This document shows, one piece after another, positions 1-7,617 of a DNA stretch of 32,575 bases. The first letter of the stretch is position 1. Each line of letters begins with the position of its first letter. Origin of the DNA: JABDOU01 sp041609995 (GTDB lineage: Bacteria; Actinomycetota; Acidimicrobiia; Spongiisociales; SHLN01); the NCBI GenBank assembly GCA_041609995.1, contig JBFIPU010000018.1:1-32575 (forward strand), in the 5' to 3' direction. Both the position numbers and the translations under genes were made by a program. The notes below the pieces were generated by a model. That model was not told where the DNA came from. It saw nothing but the letters and a program-made list of their open reading frames with translations, and searched no databases.

Positions 1-283
1 CATCGCCTATCAGACCGAGAAGTTCCTCAAAGAGAACGAAGAGTCGATCACCGACGGGGAGAAGGAGTCGATCAACGTCGCCCTGACAGAGTTGAAGGCG
101 GTTCTCGGCAACGAGGAGGCCGATCCCGACGACCTGCAGAAGAAGGCCGACGCGGTGCTGGAGGCGTCCCAAGCCGTAGGCACGCGCATCTACTCCGAGG
201 CGGCCGCCTCGCAGGAGGCAGAGGGGGCGACTGACGATGACGACGACGTGGTGGACGCCGAGATCATCGACGAGGACGACTGA
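1..283 (+). CDS. dnaK: DnaK (Hsp70) chaperone, C-terminal end, 5' truncated by window edge
   Basis: Only the last 93 codons are present; the frame is open from base 2. The visible part matches the helical lid and disordered tail of Hsp70: it begins IAYQTEKFLKENEESITDGE, continues with a helical segment ending KKADAVLEASQAVGTRIYSE, and closes with an acidic tail rich in Asp/Glu (DDDDDVVDAEIIDEDD). An acidic, disordered end is usual for bacterial DnaK. The ATPase and substrate-binding domains lie upstream of the window. The TGA stop overlaps the ATG of grpE by one base (TGATG), so the two are probably translationally coupled. The family call rests on the lid sequence and on the grpE-dnaJ-hspR genes that follow. 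The promoter of this operon is not in the window. Confidence 0.93.
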   Translation, partial: IAYQTEKFLKENEESITDGEKESINVALTELKAVLGNEEADPDDLQKKADAVLEASQAVGTRIYSEAAASQEAEGATDDDDDVVDAEIIDEDD

Positions 284-939
284 TGGCAGAAGGACCAGCC
301 CCGAACAGTCAGGCGCCTGACGCGGTCAACGACGAGGCAGCCGGTTCTGAGCCCCCCATCGAGCCGGGCGAGGTCGTCGAATCCGACGATTCCGCGGCCA
401 GGATGCCCGTCGTCCTGGAGCCTGCTCATCTCGGGATCGAGCTCCCCAGCGACCACGACGAGGCTGTCTCGCTGTTGCTCAGCGAGTTGGCGGCCGCGCG
501 CAGCGAACGGGACGACTACTTGGCCGACCTCAAGCGTGTAGCCGCCGACTTTGACAACTTCCGCAAGCGGGTCCAGCGCGATCAGCGGGAGATGATTGCC
601 CAGGCGACCCGACGCGTGGTCGAGTCAATGCTCCCGACCCTCGATGCCTTCGACGCCGCTGCCACCCACGAGCCGCAAACCGAGGGCGAAGAGAAGCTGC
701 TCGCCGGTTTGGTCGGGACCCGCCAACAGCTGATGGACGTGCTCGCCCGCGAGGGTCTCGTGTCGGTCCCGGCCGAAGGTGAGCCGTTCGATCCCAACGT
801 CCACGAGGCGGTTTCCATCACCGGCGAAGGAACGGAGCACGTCGTCGAATCCGAGATCCGCAAGGGCTACAAGCTGGGGGACCGAGTGCTGCGGCCGGCG
901 CTGGTTGCCCTCAGCGCGGGAGGCTCCGAGGAGTCCTGA
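283..939 (+). CDS. grpE: GrpE, nucleotide exchange factor for DnaK
   Basis: A 218-residue cytoplasmic co-chaperone that releases ADP from DnaK and so restarts the folding cycle. The first ~60 residues are acidic and low in complexity, as in many actinobacterial GrpE proteins. They are followed by a long coiled-coil helix (about residues 65-115) containing YLADLKRVAADFDNFRKRVQ, the most recognisable GrpE stretch, and then by the C-terminal beta domain (EPFDPNVHEAVSITGEG, near residues 165-182). The PFDPNxHEA motif is diagnostic of the family. The start ATG overlaps the dnaK stop and the stop TGA overlaps the dnaJ ATG (both TGATG), so the gene sits tightly inside the dnaK-grpE-dnaJ-hspR operon. 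Confidence 0.96.
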   Translation: MAEGPAPNSQAPDAVNDEAAGSEPPIEPGEVVESDDSAARMPVVLEPAHLGIELPSDHDEAVSLLLSELAAARSERDDYLADLKRVAADFDNFRKRVQRDQREMIAQATRRVVESMLPTLDAFDAAATHEPQTEGEEKLLAGLVGTRQQLMDVLAREGLVSVPAEGEPFDPNVHEAVSITGEGTEHVVESEIRKGYKLGDRVLRPALVALSAGGSEES

Positions 940-2054
940 TGGAGCAGGAATGGCTGGAGCAGGATTATTACAAGATCCTGGGCGTGCCAAAGACCGCATC
1001 ACAAAAGGAGATCAAGAAGGCGTATCGGAAGCTGGCGCAGACCCTCCATCCGGACGCCAACCCGGACGACGCCGGCGCCGAAGACCGGTTCAAAGATGTG
1101 TCGGCCGCCTATGCCGTGCTCTCGGACTCGGAGAAGCGCAAGCAGTATGACGAGGCGCGGGAGATGTTCAGAGCCGGTGGCTTCGGCCAGGGGGCCTTCC
1201 GCGGTGGAGGCGGCTTCGGGGGTGCGCAATCGGTCCGGGTCGAAGATCTGTCGGACATCTTCTCGGGATTCGGTGACGTGTTCGGGGGCCGCGTCCGGAC
1301 GGCGAGCGGTGCCGAGCCAGGCGCCGACGTATATGCCGATCTGAACCTGGCGTTCAAGGAGGCGATCGAAGGAACAACGGCGACGCTGGGCGTGGACGGT
1401 GAGTTCTCGTGCCGGACTTGCAAGGGCAGCGGCGCCCAACCAGGCAGCCGGGTGGTCACGTGCCCGGTGTGCCAGGGGACCGGGGTGCAGGCCGTGAGCC
1501 AGGGCGTATTCGCGATGACCCGGCCCTGTGATCATTGCCGGGGCACCGGGCGCCAGGTGGAACACAGTTGCGACACGTGCAGCGGAAGAGGAGTGGAACA
1601 CCGCAACCGCCAGGTCAAGGTGCGCATCCCGGCCGGGATCAAGGACCGGGCCACGATCAAGGTGTCGGGCAAAGGCTCGCCCGGGAGACTGGGCGGTCCC
1701 CCCGGCGACCTCATCGTGCGCGTGCACGTCGGCAAGCACCCTGTGTTCACCCGCAAAGGCGACAACCTGGCCGTCACGGTGCCGGTGACGTTCACCGAGG
1801 CGGTGCGGGGGGCGGAAATCGCCGTGCCGACCCTCAACGGCTCGGTCAAACTCAAGGTTCCGGCGGGGACCGATTCGGGCAAGACGTTCCGGATCAAGGG
1901 CAAGGGCGTGCCGAAGAAGAACGGCGGCCGGGGAGATCTGCTGGCCACTGTGCAGGTCCACGTGCCGAGCGACCTGTCCGACGAAGGACAGGCCCTCATC
2001 GACAACCTGCGCGAATTCGACCCCGTGAACGTCCGCGCCCATCTTGGAGTGTGA
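939..2054 (+). CDS. dnaJ: DnaJ (Hsp40) co-chaperone, type I
   Basis: A 371-residue type I Hsp40 that delivers unfolded clients to DnaK and stimulates its ATPase. Domains in order: J domain at residues ~7-72 (DYYKILGVPKTASQKEIKKA) with the invariant HPD in LHPDANP; a Gly/Phe-rich linker at ~80-125 (GGFGQGAFRGGGGFGG); a zinc-binding region at ~150-215 with four CxxCxGxG-type repeats (CRTCKGSG, CPVCQGTG, CDHCRGTG, CDTCSGRG); then the two beta-barrel client-binding domains. All eight zinc cysteines are present. Actinobacteria often have two dnaJ genes; the one next to dnaK, grpE and hspR is usually called dnaJ1. The start overlaps grpE by one base and hspR begins one base after its stop. Confidence 0.96.
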   Translation: MEQEWLEQDYYKILGVPKTASQKEIKKAYRKLAQTLHPDANPDDAGAEDRFKDVSAAYAVLSDSEKRKQYDEAREMFRAGGFGQGAFRGGGGFGGAQSVRVEDLSDIFSGFGDVFGGRVRTASGAEPGADVYADLNLAFKEAIEGTTATLGVDGEFSCRTCKGSGAQPGSRVVTCPVCQGTGVQAVSQGVFAMTRPCDHCRGTGRQVEHSCDTCSGRGVEHRNRQVKVRIPAGIKDRATIKVSGKGSPGRLGGPPGDLIVRVHVGKHPVFTRKGDNLAVTVPVTFTEAVRGAEIAVPTLNGSVKLKVPAGTDSGKTFRIKGKGVPKKNGGRGDLLATVQVHVPSDLSDEGQALIDNLREFDPVNVRAHLGV

Positions 2055-2055
2055 C

Positions 2056-2424
2056 ATGAGTGCAAGTGAGGCCGTCTACATCATCTCGGTGGCAGCCGAA
2101 TTGGCCGGGATCCACCCGCAGACGCTGCGGATCTATGAGCGGAAAGGCCTGATCGAGCCGTACCGAACCCCGGGCGGCACCCGCCGCTATTCCGACGAGG
2201 ACATCCGCCGCCTGCAGGCGATCCAGGCGCTCACCGCCGTCGGGGTGAACCTGGAAGGCGTGAAGCGCATCATGGAACTCGAAGAAGCCGTGGAACATCT
2301 ACAGAGCCGGTTGGACACGGTCAAAGCCGAGCTGGCCGAGGTGCGGGCAGACACCGAAGAGCGCCTGCGGTCCATTCTCCCCGACATCGTGCGGCCGAGG
2401 TTGAGCGAGCTGCTGGACGAATAA
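2056..2424 (+). CDS. hspR: HspR, MerR-family heat-shock repressor
   Basis: A 122-residue MerR-type DNA-binding protein. The N-terminal winged helix-turn-helix is clear: YIISVAAELAGIHPQTLRIY then ERKGLIEPYRTPGGTRRYS. A C-terminal helical/coiled segment (about residues 70-122, EEAVEHLQSRLDTVKAELAE) should dimerise it. In Streptomyces and mycobacteria HspR represses the dnaK operon and clpB by binding HAIR sites (CTTGAGT-N7-ACTCAAG), with DnaK as co-repressor. I chose ATG at 2056 because GGAG lies 6 bases upstream (2046-2049) and dnaJ stops at 2054. The in-frame TTG at 2044 would add four residues and overlap dnaJ, and has no better support. A matching HAIR site lies upstream of clpB at 20959-20979 in this window. 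Confidence 0.95.
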   Translation: MSASEAVYIISVAAELAGIHPQTLRIYERKGLIEPYRTPGGTRRYSDEDIRRLQAIQALTAVGVNLEGVKRIMELEEAVEHLQSRLDTVKAELAEVRADTEERLRSILPDIVRPRLSELLDE

Positions 2425-2461
2425 ATAAGGTACTCGGAGGCACCGCGGCCGGGAGGAGCAC

Positions 2462-3244
2462 GTGGAGATCTCAGGCAAGACCGCATTCGTCACTGCCGGC
2501 GGCGATGGCATCGGCGCCGCAATCAGCCATTCATTGGCCCACGCCGGGGCACGGGTGGCGGTTTCCGATTTGAACGAGGACGCGGCGGAACGAGTGGCCG
2601 TCGACATCGGCGGCCTGGCGTTCGAGGCCGACGTCGCCGACGACGCATCCCTGCTCCGGGCGCTGGATGCTGCCACTGATGAGCTGGGCCCGATCGACAT
2701 ACTCGTGAACAACGCCGGCGTGGCTGTGGGCGGTGGCGTCGAGGCCCCCGATGCAGACTGGGATCGCTCGTGGCAGATCAACCTCATGTCACAGGTCATC
2801 GCGACCAGGCATGTTTTGCCGGGCATGATCGAGCGGGGTAGCGGCTATCTGGTGCACACGGCCTCGGCCGCCGGCCTCCTCACCAACCTGGGCGCCGCCC
2901 CCTATGCGGTGACCAAGCACGCTGTGGTGGCCCTGGCCGAGTGGCTGTCGATCACCCACGCCCACCAGGGCATCCGCGTCTCCTGCCTCTGCCCCCAGTT
3001 CGTATCGACCAACATGCTGGCCGAGTTTCTCGACTTTCCCGGCGGGCGGGCGCTGGTGGGCGACACCGCCATCACCCCCGCCGAGGTGGGCGACGCCGTT
3101 GTCGCCGGCATCCATGATGAGTCGTTCTTGATTCTCCCACACCCGGAGGTTGCCGAATTCTTCCGGCGCAAAGGCGACGACTACGAGCGTTGGCTGGGCG
3201 GCATGCGCAAACTCCAGGCGCGCATGGAGGCCGCCACCGAGTGA
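2462..3244 (+). CDS. Short-chain dehydrogenase/reductase (SDR), substrate unknown
   Basis: A 260-residue classical SDR, predicted to be a cytoplasmic NAD(P)(H)-dependent oxidoreductase. The Rossmann glycine motif appears as TAGGDGIG (residues 11-18), followed by NNAG (83-86), the catalytic Ser in HTASAAG (Ser135), and Tyr148/Lys152 in YAVTK. Asp36 at the end of beta-2 (VSDLN) suggests a preference for NAD(H). The GTG start is supported by a strong GGGAGGA Shine-Dalgarno a few bases upstream. It begins 37 bases after hspR on the same strand but is not a recognised heat-shock gene. Substrate cannot be predicted: the C-terminal part shows general SDR features only. Confidence 0.88.
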   Translation: MEISGKTAFVTAGGDGIGAAISHSLAHAGARVAVSDLNEDAAERVAVDIGGLAFEADVADDASLLRALDAATDELGPIDILVNNAGVAVGGGVEAPDADWDRSWQINLMSQVIATRHVLPGMIERGSGYLVHTASAAGLLTNLGAAPYAVTKHAVVALAEWLSITHAHQGIRVSCLCPQFVSTNMLAEFLDFPGGRALVGDTAITPAEVGDAVVAGIHDESFLILPHPEVAEFFRRKGDDYERWLGGMRKLQARMEAATE

Positions 3245-3286
3245 CTCCTAGAGTTCGGCGGGACAGCAACCCCGAGGAGTGAGCAC

Positions 3287-3595
3287 ATGGGCACCATCGT
3301 CGTCAGATACGTGACCAGGCCCGAGCATGCCGACCACAACCAGGAGCTGGTGGAGGCCGTGTTCGCCGAGCTGGCTGAGGCCGATCCGGGAGGCGTGAGG
3401 TACGCCACCCTGCGGTTGGCCGACGGCACCTTCGTCCACCTGGCAGACGTCGAGACCGAGCCCAACCCGCTTGGGAACATCAAAGCTTTCGCCGAGTTCC
3501 AGCAGGACATCGCCGAGCGGTGCGAGCCGGGGCACGGCCCCGATCCACAACCGGCGACGGTGGTGGGCTCCTACCGCTTCTTCGCCACCGACTGA
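3287..3595 (+). CDS. Small unknown protein, possibly a ferredoxin-like alpha/beta barrel
   Basis: A 102-residue soluble protein with no signal peptide or membrane segment. The alternation of beta-type stretches (TIVVRYVTRP, GVRYATLRL, TFVHLADV, TVVGSYRF) with a helix (HNQELVEAVFAELAEA) is compatible with the dimeric alpha/beta-barrel fold of antibiotic-biosynthesis-monooxygenase-like proteins, but no catalytic residues are recognisable and I do not assign a function. A good GAGGAG ribosome site precedes the ATG. It follows the SDR gene by 42 bases and could be co-transcribed with it. Confidence 0.7.
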   Translation: MGTIVVRYVTRPEHADHNQELVEAVFAELAEADPGGVRYATLRLADGTFVHLADVETEPNPLGNIKAFAEFQQDIAERCEPGHGPDPQPATVVGSYRFFATD

Positions 3596-3660
3596 TCCAG
3601 CCGTCTCCAGATCGCGAAAAACCAGCCTACTGGGACGAGGCCACGTAGATTCCTGCGCCC

Positions 3661-5535
3661 GTGGTGAATGGCCCGTTTCACGTTATTGCCCTCGTCCTGG
3701 TTGTCGCCGGGGTCGCCAAGCTGCGCCGCCCGGAACCGACCATGTCGGCGCTCGCCTCCTCGAAGATACCCGTGCAGTTGCTGGGTGCCTCCGAGCTGGG
3801 CTTCGGCGCCCTGGCCCTGCTATTCGGCGCCGACCCGATCGGGTGGGTGATCCTCGCCTATTACGCAGGATTCGCCGCGTGGACCGCCTCCCGAATCGCG
3901 CAGCCCTGCGGCTGCTTCGGGAGCGAAGCCTCGGTGTCGGTATCGCACGTGGTTGCCAACGTGGTGTCGGCGTTCATTGCGTTGGCTGCAGGCCTGACGC
4001 ATGTCACCGGACTGCCGGCGGTGTTGGCGGCTGATTGGGCGGCGGCTGGATCGCTTCTGGCAACGGTCGTGATCGGAGCCGCCGCCGTCATCCTCATACT
4101 GCAGCGACCGCCGACGACGACCGTCCCGACCAGCTTTCGGATGCACACGGCAGCAGAGGTCGAACTCAGGCCCGGATTCATGGAGCGGGTCACCGCCCGC
4201 ACCACCAGGTTCGCCCAGACGGCAGTCTCGCGCCGGGCCTTCCTGGGGCGGGCCGCGCTGGTGGGGACGGCGCTGGCGGTCAACCCGGGCCGGTTCATCC
4301 TCACACCTGGCACGGCCTATGCAGCCATTTGCGACTGCCAAGGCACACAGTGCGAATGCGGATCCCTTTGCTGTGATGGATACACCGAGTTTTGCTGCAC
4401 CCTCTACGGCGCGAACTCCTGTCCACCCGGCAGTATCGCGGCCGGATGGTGGAAGGCCGACGGCTCAGGCTTCTGCGACGTGGACGGGGTGCCCCAGCCC
4501 CGCTACTACATCGATTGCAACGCCGAGTGCTCAGGTTGTGCGTGTACCAACGGATTCTGCGACCCGGCCTGCGTGTTCTGCGATTGCCAATGCGCGGGAG
4601 GCGAATGCACCAACCGAAAGGCGTGTTGCACCAAGTTTCGATACGGCCAGTGCAATCAGGACGCCACCTGCATCGGCCCCATCGTCTGTCGGGTCATCAC
4701 GTGCGTACCTCCCTGGGTATGGGACCCGACCTGCGGAACGACCAGCGCCACCGACAACAACACCGCCTTCCACGACGCGGCCTGCCTCCACGTCGGCGGG
4801 GCGCCAACCGACCTCTCACGGGCCGTACCCGGCGGGGTCCCGATATTGGGAGACTGGAACGCCGACGGGCGCAAGACGCCGGGGGTCTTTCGCGACGGAG
4901 TCTGGTATCTGAGCAACACCCTGGAGGGGGGCGAGGCAGACATCGTCTTCATCCACGGCCAGCGGGGTGACATCCCGGTGGTGGGCGACTGGAACGGGGA
5001 CGGACGGGACACGATTGGCTTCTTCCGGGCCGGTCTCTGGCACCTGCGGAACGACAACGCCGAGGGCCCCGACGACGTTGCGTTCGCCTTCGGTGACGCC
5101 GGCGACATACCGGTGGTAGGTGACTGGACGGGCAACGGGCCATCACTGCCGGGAATCGTCCGGCGCGGGATCTGGCATCTGCGTTACTCATTGACGAGTG
5201 GCGTGTCGGAACACAGCTTCGCATTCGGACTCCCCACGGATTACCCCTTTGCTGCCGACTTCAATGGGGACGGATTCGCCAGCCCGGGCGTGTTCCGCGC
5301 CGGCCGGTGGTTCCTGCGCAACCGCAACGATTTCGGAAACCCCGACCTCGAATTCGAGTATGGCCTGCCGGGAGATATCCCACTGATCGGAGGGTGGAAC
5401 CAGTCCGGCCAGACACTCCCGATCATCGTGCGGGGCGGCGAGTGGCACTTACGAGACTCCCTGAACACCGGGCCCGGCACCCGTGTGCTCACCTATGGCA
5501 CGCGCTCCAACGCGCCGGCAGTGGTACCGCGCTGA
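3661..5535 (+). CDS. Fusion: MauE-like membrane domain + internal Tat segment + methylamine dehydrogenase light-chain-like Cys-rich domain + FG-GAP-like repeats
   Basis: A 624-residue multidomain protein. Residues 5-148: about four membrane helices of the MauE/DoxX type, with Cys pair CGCFG at 83-87 as in MauE. Residues 190-222: a twin-arginine segment (SRRAFLG, hydrophobic stretch, then PGTAYA) inside the chain. Residues 224-358: about 27 cysteines, with a layout like the methylamine dehydrogenase light chain (NSCPPGSIAAGWW, then RYYIDCNAECSGCAC). Residues 393-617: five FG-GAP-like repeats. In known mau systems MauE and MauD help form light-chain disulfides; here the MauE part and the presumed client are one polypeptide. 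Trp263/Trp264 fall where the first TTQ tryptophan lies, but the second position seems to be Gln (YGQC), so TTQ is unlikely. The gene starts with two consecutive GTG codons (3661 or 3664). A MauD-like gene follows. Function unknown; probably an exported, membrane-anchored disulfide-rich protein. Confidence 0.82.
   Translation: MVNGPFHVIALVLVVAGVAKLRRPEPTMSALASSKIPVQLLGASELGFGALALLFGADPIGWVILAYYAGFAAWTASRIAQPCGCFGSEASVSVSHVVANVVSAFIALAAGLTHVTGLPAVLAADWAAAGSLLATVVIGAAAVILILQRPPTTTVPTSFRMHTAAEVELRPGFMERVTARTTRFAQTAVSRRAFLGRAALVGTALAVNPGRFILTPGTAYAAICDCQGTQCECGSLCCDGYTEFCCTLYGANSCPPGSIAAGWWKADGSGFCDVDGVPQPRYYIDCNAECSGCACTNGFCDPACVFCDCQCAGGECTNRKACCTKFRYGQCNQDATCIGPIVCRVITCVPPWVWDPTCGTTSATDNNTAFHDAACLHVGGAPTDLSRAVPGGVPILGDWNADGRKTPGVFRDGVWYLSNTLEGGEADIVFIHGQRGDIPVVGDWNGDGRDTIGFFRAGLWHLRNDNAEGPDDVAFAFGDAGDIPVVGDWTGNGPSLPGIVRRGIWHLRYSLTSGVSEHSFAFGLPTDYPFAADFNGDGFASPGVFRAGRWFLRNRNDFGNPDLEFEYGLPGDIPLIGGWNQSGQTLPIIVRGGEWHLRDSLNTGPGTRVLTYGTRSNAPAVVPR
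4837..5511 (+). repeat. Five in-frame 45-residue FG-GAP/VCBS-like repeats
   Basis: Within the fusion protein, the unit (I/V)P(V/L/I)xGDWNGDGxxxxGxFRxGxW, followed by a (Y/H)LRN-type strand and a G-D segment, recurs with exact 45-residue spacing (units begin at residues 393, 438, 483, 528 and 573, i.e. every 135 bases). The DxNxDG loops in units 1, 2 and 4 resemble calcium-binding loops of FG-GAP beta-propellers; units 3 and 5 have degraded loops (TGNG, NQSG). Five units would make an incomplete or small propeller. Likely an extracellular binding or adhesion surface (inference). Confidence 0.85.
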
Positions 5536-5608
5536 TGGGCCCAAAAACCGCTACGCCGGACCTCGTGTTTCTATCCTCCGCCGAAATCGCCACTTGGGAG
5601 TTACTGCC

Positions 5609-6355
5609 ATGCTGACCCTCCTCATCCTCCAATCGGCGGTGCTCGCCGTGGTGGTCGTTCTCGTGGCCGGGCTCCTGCGCAGCCACGCCGACATCATGAG
5701 GCGCCTCCACGACCTCGGGCTTTCGCACGATCCCGACGGGCGGCACGATCACGACACACGAGACGAGTTGCGGGTGGCTCCCGGTATCGCCCAGCCGCGG
5801 CTGGATGCCGAACCGGCCAGCGACATCACCGGCGTGAAAGCCGACGGGTCGGCGGTCACAGTCGGCGTCGTGGGCACCCCCCATCCGACACTCCTGGCGT
5901 TCCTCTCCTCGACCTGCTCGGCGTGCCGGCGTTTTTGGGACGCATTCGACGATCCCAACCTGCGCCTCCCCCACCCCGACCTGCGCCTCGTCATCGTGAC
6001 AAAGGGCCCGGAGGCCGAAAGTGAATCCGAGGTCCGGCGCCTGGCTCCGGCGGCCATCACCACCGTCATGTCGACCCGCGCGTTCGAGGACTATGGGGTG
6101 CCCGTAGCACCCTTCTTCGTCATGGTGGACGGCCCGACCGGCCGCACGATCGGCGAGGGCGCCAGCGCCACCTGGGAACAGCTCGATGCGCTGCTACGGC
6201 AGGCTCTCGACGATGCGAGTTCGTCCCTGCAACGCAAGTCTCGCAAGGGAAGCCGGGCCAGGGGCAAGATCAGGTCGCAGGACGCCGACGAGGTGCTGAT
6301 CGCGGCCGGGATCCAACCCGGCGATCGGGCCCTCTATACCAAACCCGACCGATGA
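5609..6355 (+). CDS. MauD-like membrane-anchored thioredoxin-fold protein
   Basis: A 248-residue protein with one N-terminal membrane helix (residues 3-23, LTLLILQSAVLAVVVVLVAG), a His/Asp-rich spacer (40-52), and a thioredoxin-fold domain with active-site CSAC (Cys103/Cys106, in SSTCSACRRFW) and a likely cis-proline loop VPVAPFF. The arrangement matches MauD, the membrane-anchored disulfide-handling protein of methylamine utilisation clusters. It should face outside the cytoplasm and act on disulfides, most plausibly those of the Cys-rich fusion protein just upstream. I chose the ATG at 5609 because GGGAG lies 8 bases upstream and the membrane anchor starts at once; longer in-frame starts overlap the upstream gene. 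The C-terminus has a basic patch (RKSRKGSRARGK). Confidence 0.82.
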   Translation: MLTLLILQSAVLAVVVVLVAGLLRSHADIMRRLHDLGLSHDPDGRHDHDTRDELRVAPGIAQPRLDAEPASDITGVKADGSAVTVGVVGTPHPTLLAFLSSTCSACRRFWDAFDDPNLRLPHPDLRLVIVTKGPEAESESEVRRLAPAAITTVMSTRAFEDYGVPVAPFFVMVDGPTGRTIGEGASATWEQLDALLRQALDDASSSLQRKSRKGSRARGKIRSQDADEVLIAAGIQPGDRALYTKPDR

Positions 6356-6432
6356 CCATGCTGGCCGCCGCGGCCTTCGTCATCGCCCCGCTGGCCGCAA
6401 TCCGGTCGAGCTGGTCCCCTTGAGGCGAATCG

Positions 6433-7035
6433 ATGCTTGCGAGCATCCACCCGCTCGGCGAGCGGGCCCGCAACCAGCACTGGGTGGTCACGGTGGCGGC
6501 CTACATGGTCGGATCCACCTTCGGCGGTTCCGTCACCGGGCTGGCGGCCGGGACCATCGGACTGGCGCTGACATCGGCATGGCACCCGTCGCCGGCGGCG
6601 CAAGCGGTCCTGGTGATGCTGGTCGCAGGAGCCGGCTGGCTGTACGAAGCGAGCGGACGGCGTCCACCCTCCATCCGCCGCCAGGTCAACGAGGACTGGC
6701 TGGACGAGTATCGGGGATGGATATACGGGGCCGGCTTCGGTTTCCAGCTCGGCCTGGGTTGGGCCACGATCATCACGTCATCGCTCGTCTACCTCACGTT
6801 CATATTGGCGATAATGACCGGCTCCCCGGCGGTAGGGGGCATGATCGGTGCCACATTCGGGCTGTCCCGGGCATTGCCGATCCTGCTGACGCGGTCGGTC
6901 GATTCCCCCCGGCAACTGGTCGCCTTTCACCAGCGCATGGACCACTGGGCAGCCGGGGCGCGCCGGCTCGGGGCCGCCACCCAAGCGCTCGCTTCGGCCG
7001 CGGCCGCGTTCATCCTCTTTGGGGCGGGCGGGTGA
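6433..7035 (+). CDS. Unknown polytopic membrane protein in the MauE/MauD-like cluster
   Basis: A 200-residue protein with about five hydrophobic helices: WVVTVAAYMVGSTFGGSVTG, a second around GLAAGTIGLALTSAW, then AVLVMLVAGAGWLY, a long pair between residues ~103 and ~150, and a C-terminal ALASAAAAFILFGAG. A polar loop (EASGRRPPSIRRQVNEDWLD) separates the halves. It has no cysteine, so it is not a CcdA/DsbD-type thiol carrier even though its position next to a thioredoxin-like gene might suggest that. It lies 77 bases after the MauD-like gene and 6 bases before the next gene, so it probably belongs to the same operon. I do not recognise the family. Confidence 0.72.
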   Translation: MLASIHPLGERARNQHWVVTVAAYMVGSTFGGSVTGLAAGTIGLALTSAWHPSPAAQAVLVMLVAGAGWLYEASGRRPPSIRRQVNEDWLDEYRGWIYGAGFGFQLGLGWATIITSSLVYLTFILAIMTGSPAVGGMIGATFGLSRALPILLTRSVDSPRQLVAFHQRMDHWAAGARRLGAATQALASAAAAFILFGAGG

Positions 7036-7041
7036 GGCCAG

Positions 7042-7533
7042 ATGCAGCTTGACGCCCATGGGATATCGGTCGACGTCCCACGCGGGTGGGATGCCCACAT
7101 CTACCGTCGACCCATGCCCACCGCAGGTGCCGCCCTCAACGCTCTCGGTCAGATCGGCGAAGAAGCCACCCGGCACGTCGTGGCCCATATCTCGACGTTC
7201 CCCCTCCCGGAAGACCGCGGAGATTATGGCGGCGGGGCGGTCGAGCGCATGGGGCCGGCAGATGCTCTGATCGTGCTCTTCGAGTACCACGAAGACAGCA
7301 CCAAAACGGCGTTGTTCGCCGCCACCGGTGTCCCCTGGCCTCTCGATCCCGGACAGTTCGACGCGCAGCAAATGCAGCGGCCGCTGCCCGGCCAGGGGGG
7401 CTTGCAGCGCTTCTTCCAAATCGACGGACGGGCCTTCTGCCTGTACGTCGCACTCGGCGCCCTCGCCAACCGGGAGGGCCTCGTCGAGAACGTCAACGAC
7501 GTGCTGACCACCATCGACATATCGTCACTCTGA
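7042..7533 (+). CDS. Unknown soluble protein, last gene of the MauE/MauD-like cluster
   Basis: A 163-residue protein with no signal peptide or membrane helix. It begins MQLDAHGISVDVPRGWDAHI, which resembles the first beta strands of small secreted or actinobacterial domains of the form 'fxxPxGW', and it ends in a short helix (NREGLVENVNDVLTTIDISS). It has one cysteine and no motif that I can connect to an enzyme. The start is 6 bases after the stop of the membrane protein gene, which strongly suggests co-transcription. Function unknown; context suggests a partner of the redox-like cluster. Confidence 0.72.
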   Translation: MQLDAHGISVDVPRGWDAHIYRRPMPTAGAALNALGQIGEEATRHVVAHISTFPLPEDRGDYGGGAVERMGPADALIVLFEYHEDSTKTALFAATGVPWPLDPGQFDAQQMQRPLPGQGGLQRFFQIDGRAFCLYVALGALANREGLVENVNDVLTTIDISSL

Positions 7534-7617
7534 CGCTACTGACCTGATCACGCCCGAAGCCCTCCTTCGCGATGCTCGCCAGAGGCTTGGTGCCCGCCGT
7601 GGCGGGCCGTGGTCGCC

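Noticed and set aside
999..2057. Minus-strand open frame of 352 codons opposite dnaJ
   Set aside because: Product of GC-rich codon bias; dnaJ on the plus strand has all family motifs.
3661..6355. True methylamine dehydrogenase operon
   Set aside because: No heavy chain, MauG or amicyanin gene, and one TTQ tryptophan seems missing.
6358..6423. Tiny 21-codon hydrophobic frame between the MauD-like and membrane protein genes
   Set aside because: Too short, no Shine-Dalgarno of its own, and no known equivalent; probably spacer sequence.
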